Of a DNA stretch of 64,000 nt, positions 1-8,086 are shown in pieces (position 1 is the stretch's first letter; each line of letters starts with the position of its first letter). The notes under the pieces are model-generated. The model was not told where the DNA came from. It was given only the letters and a program-made list of their open reading frames with translations, and made no database searches. The DNA lies in NCBI RefSeq assembly GCF_024138395.1, contig NZ_JAMYDU010000021.1, positions 1-64,000 on the forward strand, read 5' to 3'. Source of the stretch: Pseudomonas mandelii. GTDB lineage: Bacteria; Pseudomonadota; Gammaproteobacteria; Pseudomonadales; Pseudomonadaceae. The translations under genes were made by a program, and so were the position numbers.

Positions 1-8
1 CCTGAAAT

Positions 9-39
9 ACAAAACGCCCGATGCGGTGCATCGGGCGTT
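9..39 (-). terminator. Intrinsic terminator after htpX
   Basis: An 11-bp inverted repeat (AACGCCCGATG / CATCGGGCGTT) with a 5-nt loop is followed on the minus strand by TTTTGTATTT. It lies about 50 nt past the htpX stop codon, so it is a typical Rho-independent terminator for that gene. Confidence 0.85.
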
Positions 40-87
40 AGGGTGAAACAGGTGTAAACCTATTTCAGGACTAGACAGCAGAGCCTC

Positions 88-975
88 TCAGCCCCGACGA
101 CGCAATGCGTCAATACGCTCTTCCAGCGGCGGGTGACTCATGAACATGCGGGCGAACCCTTGTTTGAGGCCACCGTTGATGCCGAAGGCATTCAGGGTGT
201 CCGGCATGTGCACCGGCAGCCCTTGTTCTGCACGCAGACGCTGCAGGGCACCGATCATTGCGCTGGTACCGGCCAGGCGTGCACCGGCATCATCGGCACG
301 GAATTCGCGCTTGCGCGAGAACCACATGACGATGGCGCTGGCCAGAATGCCCAGAACCAGTTCGGCGAAGATAGTCGCTACGTAGTAGGCGATACCTTGG
401 CCTTCTTCGTTCTTGAAGATCACCTTGTCGACGAAGTTGCCGATGATCCGCGCGAAGAACATCACAAAGGTGTTCACCACCCCCTGAATCAACGCCAGGG
501 TGACCATGTCGCCATTGGCGACGTGGCCGATTTCGTGGGCCAGAACGGCTTTCACTTCATCCGGCGAGAAACGTTCGAGCAAGCCCTGGCTGACCGCGAC
601 CAGTGCATCGTTCTTGTTCCAGCCGGTGGCGAAGGCGTTGGCTTCATAGGCCGGGAAAATCCCGACTTCGGGCATCTTGATCCCGGCTTCACGGGACAGT
701 TGCTCGACAGTTTGCAGCAGCCATTGCTCGTGCCGGGTGCGCGGCTGGCTGATGATCTGGGTGCTGGTGCTCATTTTCGCCATCCACTTGGAGATGAACA
801 GCGAGAACAGGGAACCGGCGAAACCAAAGACCGCACAGAAAATCAGCAGCTGATTGAGGTTGAGATCAACCCCATTGGCCGCCATGAACCCGTTGAAGCC
901 GAAAAGGCTCAGGGTGATGCTGGCAATCAGCACGACCGCCAGGTTAGTGGCCAAAAACAGCAAAATGCGCATCAT
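88..975 (-). CDS. htpX: Membrane zinc metalloprotease HtpX
   Basis: M48 family inner-membrane protease that degrades misfolded membrane proteins alongside FtsH. The 295-residue length is normal for the family. Two hydrophobic segments lie at the N-terminus (about residues 5-25 and 37-60), the zinc site HEIGH starts at His147, and two further hydrophobic segments follow it (about 155-215). The downstream motif FRADDAGA supplies the third zinc ligand region. The start is the first of two consecutive ATG codons; GAGGAGA lies 11 nt upstream, and the second ATG is three bases on. The gene is monocistronic with its own terminator. In enterobacteria htpX responds to envelope stress, but I see no clear Cpx or heat-shock promoter here. 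Confidence 0.96.
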   Translation of the reverse strand: MMRILLFLATNLAVVLIASITLSLFGFNGFMAANGVDLNLNQLLIFCAVFGFAGSLFSLFISKWMAKMSTSTQIISQPRTRHEQWLLQTVEQLSREAGIKMPEVGIFPAYEANAFATGWNKNDALVAVSQGLLERFSPDEVKAVLAHEIGHVANGDMVTLALIQGVVNTFVMFFARIIGNFVDKVIFKNEEGQGIAYYVATIFAELVLGILASAIVMWFSRKREFRADDAGARLAGTSAMIGALQRLRAEQGLPVHMPDTLNAFGINGGLKQGFARMFMSHPPLEERIDALRRRG

Positions 976-1250
976 GGTTGTAGAAATCTCCTCGTGCTAA
1001 AGATGTAGCGTACTGCGGGGTATATAAGGTGCTGCACCGGGCTATTCAACTGGGTGACTATTTCAAACTGTGTCCTACAGCAACAGTCTAGCTGCTTGAA
1101 GGGCATTTCCGACATCGACAGAGGAAATGGTTGTCAGCCAATTAACGTCGCAGGCCCCCGCCGTTGTTAGGCGCGGGCATGAAACGTGTCGTCAGTCAGC
1201 GCTTGAAACAACGGTGCAGGTCGGGGTGAAAAGATATGTTGCTGAATTAA
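976..1250. other. Intergenic region between htpX and alaA
   Basis: Gene-free stretch between the start of htpX and the terminator of the aminotransferase gene. It holds the htpX ribosome binding site and presumably its promoter. A GC-rich imperfect hairpin near 1150-1180 is visible. I find no ORF with a plausible ribosome binding site and no recognised RNA. Confidence 0.5.
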
Positions 1251-1285
1251 TCACCGTGCGACTTTGATCAGTCGTCGCACGGTGA
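1251..1285 (-). terminator. Hairpin terminator after alaA
   Basis: Perfect 12-bp inverted repeat (TCACCGTGCGAC / GTCGCACGGTGA) with an 11-nt loop, lying just past the aminotransferase stop codon on the minus strand. The following tract is only modestly T-rich (TTAATTC), so termination is likely but not textbook. Confidence 0.65.
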
Positions 1286-1293
1286 CAGGCCAT

Positions 1294-2505
1294 TTACTGG
1301 CGGTAGGACTTGAGGAAATTACCGATCCGGCCAATCGCCTGATCCAGGTCATCGAGCCGTGGCAGGGTGACCACGCGGAAGTGATCCGGCCATGGCCAGT
1401 TGAAGGCCGTGCCTTGTACCACCAGCAGCTTCTCCGAGAGCAGCAGGTCGAGCACGAATTTCTCGTCATTGTGGATCGGGCAGACTTTCGGGTCGATCCG
1501 CGGGAACGCATACAATGCGCCCATCGGCTTGACGCAGCTCACGCCCGGAATGTCGTTCAGCAGTTCCCAGGTACGATTGCGCTGTTCCAGCAAGCGCCCT
1601 TGCGGCAGCACCAGATCGTTGATGCTCTGATAGCCGCCCAGCGCAGTCTGGATGGCGTGCTGGCTCGGCACGTTGGCACACAGGCGCATGTTGGCCAGTA
1701 TGTCGATACCTTCGATGTAGCTCTGGGCATGGTGTTTGGGGCCGGAAATGGCGACCCAGCCGGAACGGAAACCGGCCACGCGATAGGATTTGGACAGGCC
1801 GTTGAAGGTCATGCACAGCAGGTCCGGCGCCAGCGAGGCGGTGCAGATGTGCACGGCATCGTCGTACAGGATCTTGTCGTAGATTTCGTCGGAGAACACT
1901 ACCAGATTGTGCTGACGGGCCAGTTCCAGCATGCCCAGCAGGACTTCTTTCGAGTACACCGAGCCGGTCGGGTTGTTCGGGTTGATGATCACCAGAGCCT
2001 TGGTATTCGGGGTGATCTTGGCCTTGATGTCGGCCAGGTCCGGCCACCAGTTGGCCTGCTCGTCGCACAGGTAATGCACCGGGTTGCCGCCTGCCAGGCT
2101 TACTGCGGCAGTCCACAACGGATAATCGGGAGCTGGCACCAGCACTTCGTCGCCGTTGTTGAGCAGGGCCTGCATCGACATCACGATCAGCTCGGAAACG
2201 CCATTGCCCAGATAAATGTCTTCAATGCCGACGCCTTCCACCTGCTTTTGCTGGTAGTACTGCATCACGGCCTTGCGAGCGCTGAACAACCCCTTGGAGT
2301 CGCTGTAGCCCTGGGCTGTCGGCAGGTTGCGGATCACATCCTGAAGGATTTCATCCGGCGCTTCGAAACCAAAGGGCGCCGGGTTGCCAATGTTCAGCTT
2401 AAGGATGCGATGACCTTCCTCTTCCAGGCGTTTGGCGTGCTTGAGCACTGGGCCGCGAATGTCGTAGCAGACGTTGGCGAGCTTGTTCGATTTGCTGACC
2501 TGCAT
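1294..2505 (-). CDS. alaA: Alanine-forming PLP aminotransferase (AlaA type)
   Basis: Fold-type I class I/II aminotransferase of 403 residues, close to AlaA (YfbQ), which makes alanine from pyruvate with glutamate as donor. The pattern GLSKSYRVAGFR carries the PLP lysine (Lys239), and ININPNNPTGSVYS is the typical PLP-binding stretch. An open frame continues upstream, but its translation lacks family character. I therefore start at the ATG before QVSKSNKLA, which matches the family N-terminus. The gene is transcribed divergently from msrB. The substrate is assigned by similarity only, and other 2-oxoacid transaminases of this subfamily are possible. Confidence 0.88.
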   Translation of the reverse strand: MQVSKSNKLANVCYDIRGPVLKHAKRLEEEGHRILKLNIGNPAPFGFEAPDEILQDVIRNLPTAQGYSDSKGLFSARKAVMQYYQQKQVEGVGIEDIYLGNGVSELIVMSMQALLNNGDEVLVPAPDYPLWTAAVSLAGGNPVHYLCDEQANWWPDLADIKAKITPNTKALVIINPNNPTGSVYSKEVLLGMLELARQHNLVVFSDEIYDKILYDDAVHICTASLAPDLLCMTFNGLSKSYRVAGFRSGWVAISGPKHHAQSYIEGIDILANMRLCANVPSQHAIQTALGGYQSINDLVLPQGRLLEQRNRTWELLNDIPGVSCVKPMGALYAFPRIDPKVCPIHNDEKFVLDLLLSEKLLVVQGTAFNWPWPDHFRVVTLPRLDDLDQAIGRIGNFLKSYRQ

Positions 2506-2730
2506 GGCGATGTGTTCCCGAAAATGAACGATCCAGGCGGCGTATGAACGACCGTACTGGGTATCCTGCGTATTCACACAGGCCTGACGCCTTGAGTGGC
2601 GGCACCCATAATCTGTTTGAATGCGCGTGGTCTGGCTGCCAGACTGGCGTTTGACGAGGCGCAATCATACGTGCCGCCCGATCCGTGGAAAAGGTACAGA
2701 TCGGGCTTTTTCAGCTGCTGAGGTGTGATC

Positions 2731-3126
2731 ATGGAAAAGTTGGAAAAAACCCTGGAAGAATGGCGTGAAATGCTCGATCCGGAGCAGTACAACGTTTGCC
2801 GCCTCAAGGGCACCGAGCGGCCGTTCTCCGGTAAGTACAACGACAGCAAGGTCGACGGTGTTTACCACTGCATCTGCTGCAAAGCGCCGCTGTTCGACTC
2901 AAAGACCAAATTCGATTCCGGCTGCGGCTGGCCGAGCTTCTACGCGCCGATCGGCGACAGCGCGATGGTCGAGATCCGTGATGTCAGCCACGGCATGATC
3001 CGCACCGAAGTGGTCTGCGCCACATGCGATGCGCACCTTGGGCATGTGTTCCCGGACGGTCCGCCGCCCACCGGCCTGCGTTATTGCATCAACTCGGTGT
3101 GCCTGGACCTCGTTCCCCGCTCGTAA
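2731..3126 (+). CDS. msrB: Peptide methionine-(R)-sulfoxide reductase MsrB
   Basis: Reduces the R epimer of methionine sulfoxide in oxidised proteins, recycled by thioredoxin. The 131-residue protein shows the two zinc CxxC pairs (CICC and CATC), the conserved CGWPSFYAPI segment, HLGHVFPDGP, and the catalytic cysteine in RYCINSV (Cys119). I chose the ATG with GAGGTG just upstream; a GTG two codons earlier is the only competitor. It is divergent from alaA and followed by a REP doublet and the peroxidase gene, so the neighbourhood is oxidative-damage related. The protein looks intact. Confidence 0.97.
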   Translation: MEKLEKTLEEWREMLDPEQYNVCRLKGTERPFSGKYNDSKVDGVYHCICCKAPLFDSKTKFDSGCGWPSFYAPIGDSAMVEIRDVSHGMIRTEVVCATCDAHLGHVFPDGPPPTGLRYCINSVCLDLVPRS

Positions 3127-3136
3127 TGCGAGCCCC

Positions 3137-3226
3137 GTAGGAGCGAAGCTTGCTCGCGAAGGCGTCTTGGCATTCAACATTGAGTTTGACTGACCCGGCG
3201 CCTTCGCGAGCAAGCTTCGCTCCTAC
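3137..3226. repeat. REP doublet (REPIN), variant 1
   Basis: Two 28-nt REP units in inverted orientation (3137-3164 and 3199-3226) enclose a short loop. The core reads GAGCGAAGCTTGCTCGCGAA, differing from the GAGGCTTGCCCG core of the other five doublets in this window. It sits between msrB and gpx. Confidence 0.9.
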
Positions 3227-3313
3227 AGATGAATGGCGTTCAATATTTTAAATTGCGCACAATTCAATTGCTCGCTATGTTTAGTCTTTGTCCTTCCATT
3301 CGGAGTTCGTGCC

Positions 3314-3799
3314 ATGAGCGACAACCTGCTGAGCATTCCTTGCACCACCATCAAGGGCGAGCAAAAGACCCTGGCCGATTTCGCCGGCAAAGCGGTACTG
3401 GTGGTCAACACCGCCAGCAAATGCGGGTTCACCCCGCAATACAAAGGTCTTGAAGAGCTGTGGCAGACCTACAAGGATCAAGGTCTGGTGGTGCTCGGCT
3501 TTCCGTGCAATCAGTTCGGCAAGCAAGAGCCGGGCAATGAGGGGGCGATTTCCGAATTCTGCGAGGTGAATTACGGGGTGAGTTTCCCGCTGTTCAAGAA
3601 GATCGAAGTGAATGGCGCCGACGCCCACCCACTGTTCGTTCAGCTGAAAAAGCGCGCACCGGGCGTGCTGGGTTCCCAAGGCATCAAGTGGAACTTCACC
3701 AAATTCCTGATCGGCAGGGACGGCCAGTTGGTCAAGCGCTTCGCTCCGGCGACTAAACCGCAGGACCTGAGCCGCGAGATCGAAGCCTTGCTCAAATGA
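3314..3799 (+). CDS. Glutathione peroxidase family protein
   Basis: Thiol peroxidase of the GPx/BtuE family that reduces hydrogen peroxide and organic hydroperoxides, usually with thioredoxin in bacteria. The 161-residue protein has the catalytic Cys37 in NTASKCGFTPQ, the glutamine motif FPCNQFGKQEPG and the tryptophan motif KWNFTKFL, so the catalytic triad is complete. A cysteine rather than selenocysteine is used. The start is the ATG preceded by CGGAG at 9 nt; an upstream in-frame ATG lies in REP-flanking DNA and lacks a ribosome binding site. The stop overlaps the start of the MarR-family regulator by 4 nt, implying co-translation. Confidence 0.95.
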   Translation: MSDNLLSIPCTTIKGEQKTLADFAGKAVLVVNTASKCGFTPQYKGLEELWQTYKDQGLVVLGFPCNQFGKQEPGNEGAISEFCEVNYGVSFPLFKKIEVNGADAHPLFVQLKKRAPGVLGSQGIKWNFTKFLIGRDGQLVKRFAPATKPQDLSREIEALLK

Positions 3800-4257
3800 A
3801 CACGTTGTCAGTTGATTCGCTGAAGCTCGACAGTCAGCTCTGCTTCAAGCTGTACGCCGCTTCTCGGGCGGTGATCCGCGCCTACAAGCCGATGCTCGAT
3901 CAGTTGGGCCTGACCTACCCGCAATACCTGGCGATGCTGGTGCTGTGGGAATGGCAGGAGGCGGCCCCGGAGCAGCCGACGGTCAAGGCCTTGGGTGAGC
4001 GCCTGGCGCTGGATTCCGGGACCCTGACGCCGCTGCTCAAGCGGCTTGAGCAATTGCAGTTGGTGCAGCGTCAGCGTTCGGCGCGCGATGAGCGAGAGGT
4101 GCATTTGAGTCTGTCGCCCGCCGGCATGGCCTTGCGCGATCAGGTCGGGCCGCTCAAGGCCCGGCTGTTGTGCGATAGCGGCGTCGATCTGGATCGCCTG
4201 AATGATCTGCGCGATGGCCTCGATCACCTGCTGGGGCAAATCAAAGCGCTGTCGTAG
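3796..4257 (+). CDS. OhrR-like MarR-family peroxide sensor/regulator
   Basis: Winged-helix MarR protein of 153 residues. The N-terminal LCFKLYAASRA segment carries Cys16 at the place of the peroxide-sensing cysteine of OhrR, and a second cysteine lies near residue 127, as in two-cysteine OhrR proteins. LTYPQYLAMLVLWE and DSGTLTPLLKRLE are family hallmarks of the DNA-binding domain. Its ATG overlaps the glutathione peroxidase stop (ATGA), so it probably regulates that operon in response to organic hydroperoxides. That role is inferred from context. No ohr gene is adjacent. The 3' end overlaps the convergent hybrid kinase gene by 17 nt. Confidence 0.88.
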   Translation: MNTLSVDSLKLDSQLCFKLYAASRAVIRAYKPMLDQLGLTYPQYLAMLVLWEWQEAAPEQPTVKALGERLALDSGTLTPLLKRLEQLQLVQRQRSARDEREVHLSLSPAGMALRDQVGPLKARLLCDSGVDLDRLNDLRDGLDHLLGQIKALS

Positions 4258-6562
4258 TGGGTATCCACAAGTCGAGCAGGGCCGCCAGTTCTTCCCGGCG
4301 GAAAGGTTTGGCCAGGTAGTCACTCATGCCCGCCGCGCGGCAGCGTTCGCGTTCTTCGGACATGGCGTTCGCGGTCAGGGCGACGATGGGCAGCTGTGGC
4401 CAGCGCCCGCTGCGACGAATCTGCCGACTGGCTTCATAGCCGTCCATCACCGGCATGTTGCAATCCATCAGCACCAGATCGAATTCGCTCAGCTCAAGCT
4501 GATCCAGCGCTTCGCCGCCGTGGGCCGCGACGCTGACCTCGCAACCGAGTTTTCCGAGCATGCCCTTGGCCACCAACTGATTGACCGGGTTGTCCTCCAC
4601 CAGCAGGATGCGCCCGCGTCGCTGGGGTGAGATGGCTTCGATCCGGGCCCCGTTGATCGTGGTGAGTTCCGGTTGCAGGATCCGCCGCAGTGTCTGGTAA
4701 AGCGCATTGCGCGCCAGAGGCCGCGCCTGTTGTTGCAAGGGCGCGAGAGCGTTGACTTGCTCGCTGGGCAGGAAACTGCCGTAAGCGGTCACCAGCAGAA
4801 TCGGCGCGGTGAAGGTAGGGCGCAGGCCAAACAGGCATTCGGGGCAGTCGGTGATCAGTACATCCGGCTCTAGCCCGATCAACCTGTCATCAATGGAGCG
4901 CTGCTGATAGTCGAGCCCCCAGCCGGGCAACAGGCTGCTCAACAGTTCCGCCAGACCGCTGCTGGCGGCGGTAATCGCAACGATGTTGCCCCGCAATGCG
5001 GCCGGAGAAATAGCCCGGGTATGGCAGGGCAGGGGCAGGTCGGCGCAGAACTGACTGCCGAAACCTGCTTCCGAGCTGATTGTCAGACGCCCCTGCATCA
5101 CTTCGCAGAGGCTATACGTCAGCGCCAGACCCAACCCGGTCCCGCCGAATTGCCGGGTAATGCCGGCACCGGCCTGGGTGAACGGCTGGAAGATTTTGAC
5201 CTGCGCGTCCTGGGCGATGCCGATGCCAGTGTCGCAGACTTCGATTCGCACACCGTCTTCGAACGTTGAAAGACGCACATCGACCCGCCCGAAACGGGTG
5301 AACTTGAGGGCGTTGGACAACAAGTTGCTGACGATTTGCCGGACCCGGGTCGGATCGCCGAGCACCAGGGCAGGGAATTGCGGGTCGATCAGACAAGCCA
5401 ATTCGACACTCGGCGCGGCGTTCTGGGATAGCAGGTTGGCGGTGTCTTCGATCAGCGAGCCAAGGTCGAATGGAATGTGTTCGAGTTCGAGCTGGCCGGC
5501 ATCGAACTTCGACAGGTCGAGAATATCGTTGAGCAGTTCCACCAGCACTTTGCCCGAGTCATGGGCGATGGAAAGCTGTTGTTGCTGCTCGGCATTGAGC
5601 GGGCCGTCCAGCGAGAGCGCGATCATCCCCAGCAGACCGTTGAGGGGCGTGCGGATTTCATGACTCATGTTGGCCAGGAACACCGAGCGCGCTTCGGCCA
5701 TGTCCAGGGCGGTGCTGCGGGCAACCTCCAGTTCCTCGTTCGATTGGGTGAGCCGAGAGTTGATCGCCTTGAGTTCCGCAGTGCGTGCCGAGACGATATT
5801 TTCCAGTTGCGAGAGGTAGTCGGTCAGGCGATTTTCGGCGTTGCGCCGTTGCTGGATTTCGGTGGCGATATTTTCGAACTGCTGATTGGCGACCTCGACC
5901 AAGACTCCGATTTCATCATTTTCATGCCCCGTCGGACATTCCAGCCACGTCGGCTCCGCGCTGCGCGGATCACGGCCACTGAGTTCACGGATGACCCGCA
6001 CCAGCGGTTTGGTCAGCATCACGTAAAACAGCGCCAGCAGAATGCCCGTGAGAATCAGGCTGCGCGCAAAGCCGTTGAGCAGGGTCACTTCGGCCCGGCG
6101 CAGGAAACGGCTGCCGAAGGTGTAGGTGTCGACTTCCAGGCGCAAGGTCCCGAGGGATTCGTCCGGCAAGTGGTCGAGGTAAAGGCGGTCTTCGAACTGC
6201 CGGTTAGCGCCGAACAGGAAGTCGCTGATCATCCGGTCATTGTTTTCCAGGCCCGGGCGTTTGACGCTGGCCAACACGGTATTGTTGTTGTCGATCAGTT
6301 GCGCGCCGATGATCGCCGGGGAGCGCAGCAGACCCAGGGCCAGTTCCTGAGCGAGTTCGGCATCGATGTTGTAGGCGATGCGGGATGCGGGGTTATGGCT
6401 GATTTCCAGCAAAGACAGGATTTCGCGGTTGATGGAGGCGTCTTCGCTGGCATAATCGATGCCTATTTGCAGCAGGCTGAGCAGCGTGCCCAGAATGAAC
6501 CCGACCAGCACCGTAAGCTTGGCTTGTTTGTACGACAGCCGTTGGCTGAACTTGATATCCAT
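4241..6562 (-). CDS. Hybrid sensor histidine kinase with C-terminal receiver
   Basis: Inner-membrane hybrid kinase of about 773 residues. Order: TM1 (about 15-35), a periplasmic domain of about 130 residues, TM2 (about 165-190), a HAMP-like linker, a coiled coil rich in Glu/Asn, HisKA with SHEIRTP (His301), HATPase with DTGIGI and GGTGLGLALTYSL, and a receiver with LVEDNPVNQLV and phosphoacceptor Asp700 (LMDCNMPVMDG). No Hpt domain follows, so an external phosphotransfer partner is required. An ATG 42 nt upstream (6604) is in frame; neither start has a strong ribosome binding site. The periplasmic domain is not recognisable, so the signal is unknown. It overlaps the OhrR-like gene tail to tail. 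Confidence 0.88.
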   Translation of the reverse strand: MDIKFSQRLSYKQAKLTVLVGFILGTLLSLLQIGIDYASEDASINREILSLLEISHNPASRIAYNIDAELAQELALGLLRSPAIIGAQLIDNNNTVLASVKRPGLENNDRMISDFLFGANRQFEDRLYLDHLPDESLGTLRLEVDTYTFGSRFLRRAEVTLLNGFARSLILTGILLALFYVMLTKPLVRVIRELSGRDPRSAEPTWLECPTGHENDEIGVLVEVANQQFENIATEIQQRRNAENRLTDYLSQLENIVSARTAELKAINSRLTQSNEELEVARSTALDMAEARSVFLANMSHEIRTPLNGLLGMIALSLDGPLNAEQQQQLSIAHDSGKVLVELLNDILDLSKFDAGQLELEHIPFDLGSLIEDTANLLSQNAAPSVELACLIDPQFPALVLGDPTRVRQIVSNLLSNALKFTRFGRVDVRLSTFEDGVRIEVCDTGIGIAQDAQVKIFQPFTQAGAGITRQFGGTGLGLALTYSLCEVMQGRLTISSEAGFGSQFCADLPLPCHTRAISPAALRGNIVAITAASSGLAELLSSLLPGWGLDYQQRSIDDRLIGLEPDVLITDCPECLFGLRPTFTAPILLVTAYGSFLPSEQVNALAPLQQQARPLARNALYQTLRRILQPELTTINGARIEAISPQRRGRILLVEDNPVNQLVAKGMLGKLGCEVSVAAHGGEALDQLELSEFDLVLMDCNMPVMDGYEASRQIRRSGRWPQLPIVALTANAMSEERERCRAAGMSDYLAKPFRREELAALLDLWIPTTTAL

Positions 6563-6716
6563 GGGATGTTGAACCACTTCCGTTTCCCTTCGCTGCTCAA
6601 GCATAGTCGATCATCAATGGATGCCGATGTTCTCGCAAAACACCTGTAGGGGGTGTAGACGCTGTGTTTCGTCGCTGTATCGCCATCATTACCTTGAACG
6701 TGCCCGAGGAGAAGAC

Positions 6717-7607
6717 GTGGATTCCCGATTGAATGCTTTTCTTGAACGCGCCGATGCCGTTTTGGCCCGTATCGAACCGTTGCTTCCCGCGCCTCGGCAA
6801 GCCATCGACTGGACGCACTGCCTGGCCGCACGCTGGCAGCGCGAGGGACGCAGCGGTTTTCTGTTGCCGCTGCAAGTCAGCCTGGACACGCGTTTGTCCG
6901 ACTTGATCGGCGTTGACCGGCAACTGGAGCAACTGGGCCGCAATACCCGCCAATTTCTCGATGGCATGCCGGCCAACCACGCTTTGCTCTGGGGCTCGCG
7001 TGGCACCGGTAAATCGTCGCTGGTGCGCGCCTTGCTGTCGGAACACGCCACGAGCGGCCTGCGGCTGATCGAGATCGAACGCGATCACTTGGCGGATTTG
7101 CCTCGCGTGGTCGAGCAGATCGCCAAGCTGCCTCAGCGCTTTGTGCTGTTCTGCGATGACCTGTCGTTCGAGTCGGGTGAGGGCGATTACCGCGTGCTCA
7201 AGAGCGTGCTCGACGGCTCTCTTGAACAGGCGCCAGACAACGTTCTGCTGTACGCCACCTCCAACCGTCGCCATCTGGTGCCGGAAAAGGAAAGCGATAA
7301 CGAAAACTGGAAAAGGGTCGATGGCGAACTCCATCCCAGTGAGGCGGTGGAAGACAAGATCGCGCTGTCGGACCGTTTTGGTCTGTGGCTGTCGTTCTAT
7401 CCGTTTACTCAGGAGCATTTCCTCAACGTCGTCGAACACTGGATCGGCCAATTGGCCGACAAGGCCGGCCTTGAGTGGCAGCGTGACGAAGAGCTGGACA
7501 TCCTCGCTGTACGCTGGGCCACGGGCCGGGGCAATCGCAACGGACGTTGCGCGTATCAATTTGCCCGCTATTGGGTGGGGCTGAAGCTGTTGGAGCACAA
7601 GGCATGA
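6717..7607 (+). CDS. DUF815-family P-loop ATPase
   Basis: Cytosolic ATPase of 296 residues with Walker A GSRGTGKSSLV, a Walker B-like FVLFCDDLSFE and a sensor-like LLYATSNRRHL, the pattern of the DUF815 AAA-type family. The N-terminal 75 residues are a family-specific helical region. The start is a GTG with GAGGAGAA 5 nt upstream; upstream in-frame ATG codons lack a binding site. The stop overlaps the fRMsr start (ATGA), so the two are coupled. The biochemical role of DUF815 is not known to me; related proteins are annotated only as predicted ATPases. Confidence 0.88.
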   Translation: MDSRLNAFLERADAVLARIEPLLPAPRQAIDWTHCLAARWQREGRSGFLLPLQVSLDTRLSDLIGVDRQLEQLGRNTRQFLDGMPANHALLWGSRGTGKSSLVRALLSEHATSGLRLIEIERDHLADLPRVVEQIAKLPQRFVLFCDDLSFESGEGDYRVLKSVLDGSLEQAPDNVLLYATSNRRHLVPEKESDNENWKRVDGELHPSEAVEDKIALSDRFGLWLSFYPFTQEHFLNVVEHWIGQLADKAGLEWQRDEELDILAVRWATGRGNRNGRCAYQFARYWVGLKLLEHKA

Positions 7608-8086
7608 TCGATTTACAAAAGAGCGGCCAGGGTCTGGAAGGCTACGGCATGCTGTGGGCGCAGCTGGAATCGCTGCTGGCAGACGAGCGTGATTTTATCG
7701 CCAACGCCGCACAATTTTCGGCGTTTCTGTTCAACCAGCTCGACGACCTGAACTGGGCCGGTTTCTACCTTAATCGCAACGAAGAACTGGTGCTTGGCCC
7801 GTTTCAGGGGCAGATCGCCTGTGTACGGATTCCATTCGGTCGCGGTGTGTGCGGGGCGGCGGCGGCCACCTTGGAGACTCAACGGGTTGAAGACGTGCAT
7901 GCGTTCCCCGGGCACATCGCGTGCGACAGTGCCTCGAACAGCGAGTTGGTGGTGCCGCTGGTCAAGGACGGTCGACTGATCGGTGTGCTGGACCTCGACA
8001 GCCCGAAACTCGCGCGTTTTACCGCTGACGATCAGGCCGGCATCGAGCAACTGGCGGCGATTTTCCTGCGTCTGACCGACTGCTGA
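7604..8086 (+). CDS. msrC: Free methionine-(R)-sulfoxide reductase (fRMsr, GAF domain)
   Basis: Single GAF-domain enzyme of 160 residues that reduces free L-methionine-(R)-sulfoxide with thioredoxin. The three conserved cysteines are visible: IACVRIPFGRGVCGAAA supplies two and HIACDSASNSELVVPL the third. DLNWAGFYL and IGVLDLDSP complete the family signature. The ATG overlaps the stop of the preceding ATPase gene. With MsrB 5 kb upstream, the window encodes repair of both protein-bound and free methionine sulfoxide. The stop codon directly abuts the convergent HD-GYP gene's stop. Confidence 0.93.
   Translation: MIDLQKSGQGLEGYGMLWAQLESLLADERDFIANAAQFSAFLFNQLDDLNWAGFYLNRNEELVLGPFQGQIACVRIPFGRGVCGAAAATLETQRVEDVHAFPGHIACDSASNSELVVPLVKDGRLIGVLDLDSPKLARFTADDQAGIEQLAAIFLRLTDC

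Noticed and set aside
1264..2547. 427-codon plus-strand frame opposite alaA
   Set aside because: Antisense shadow of a clearly conserved aminotransferase gene; no recognisable domain.
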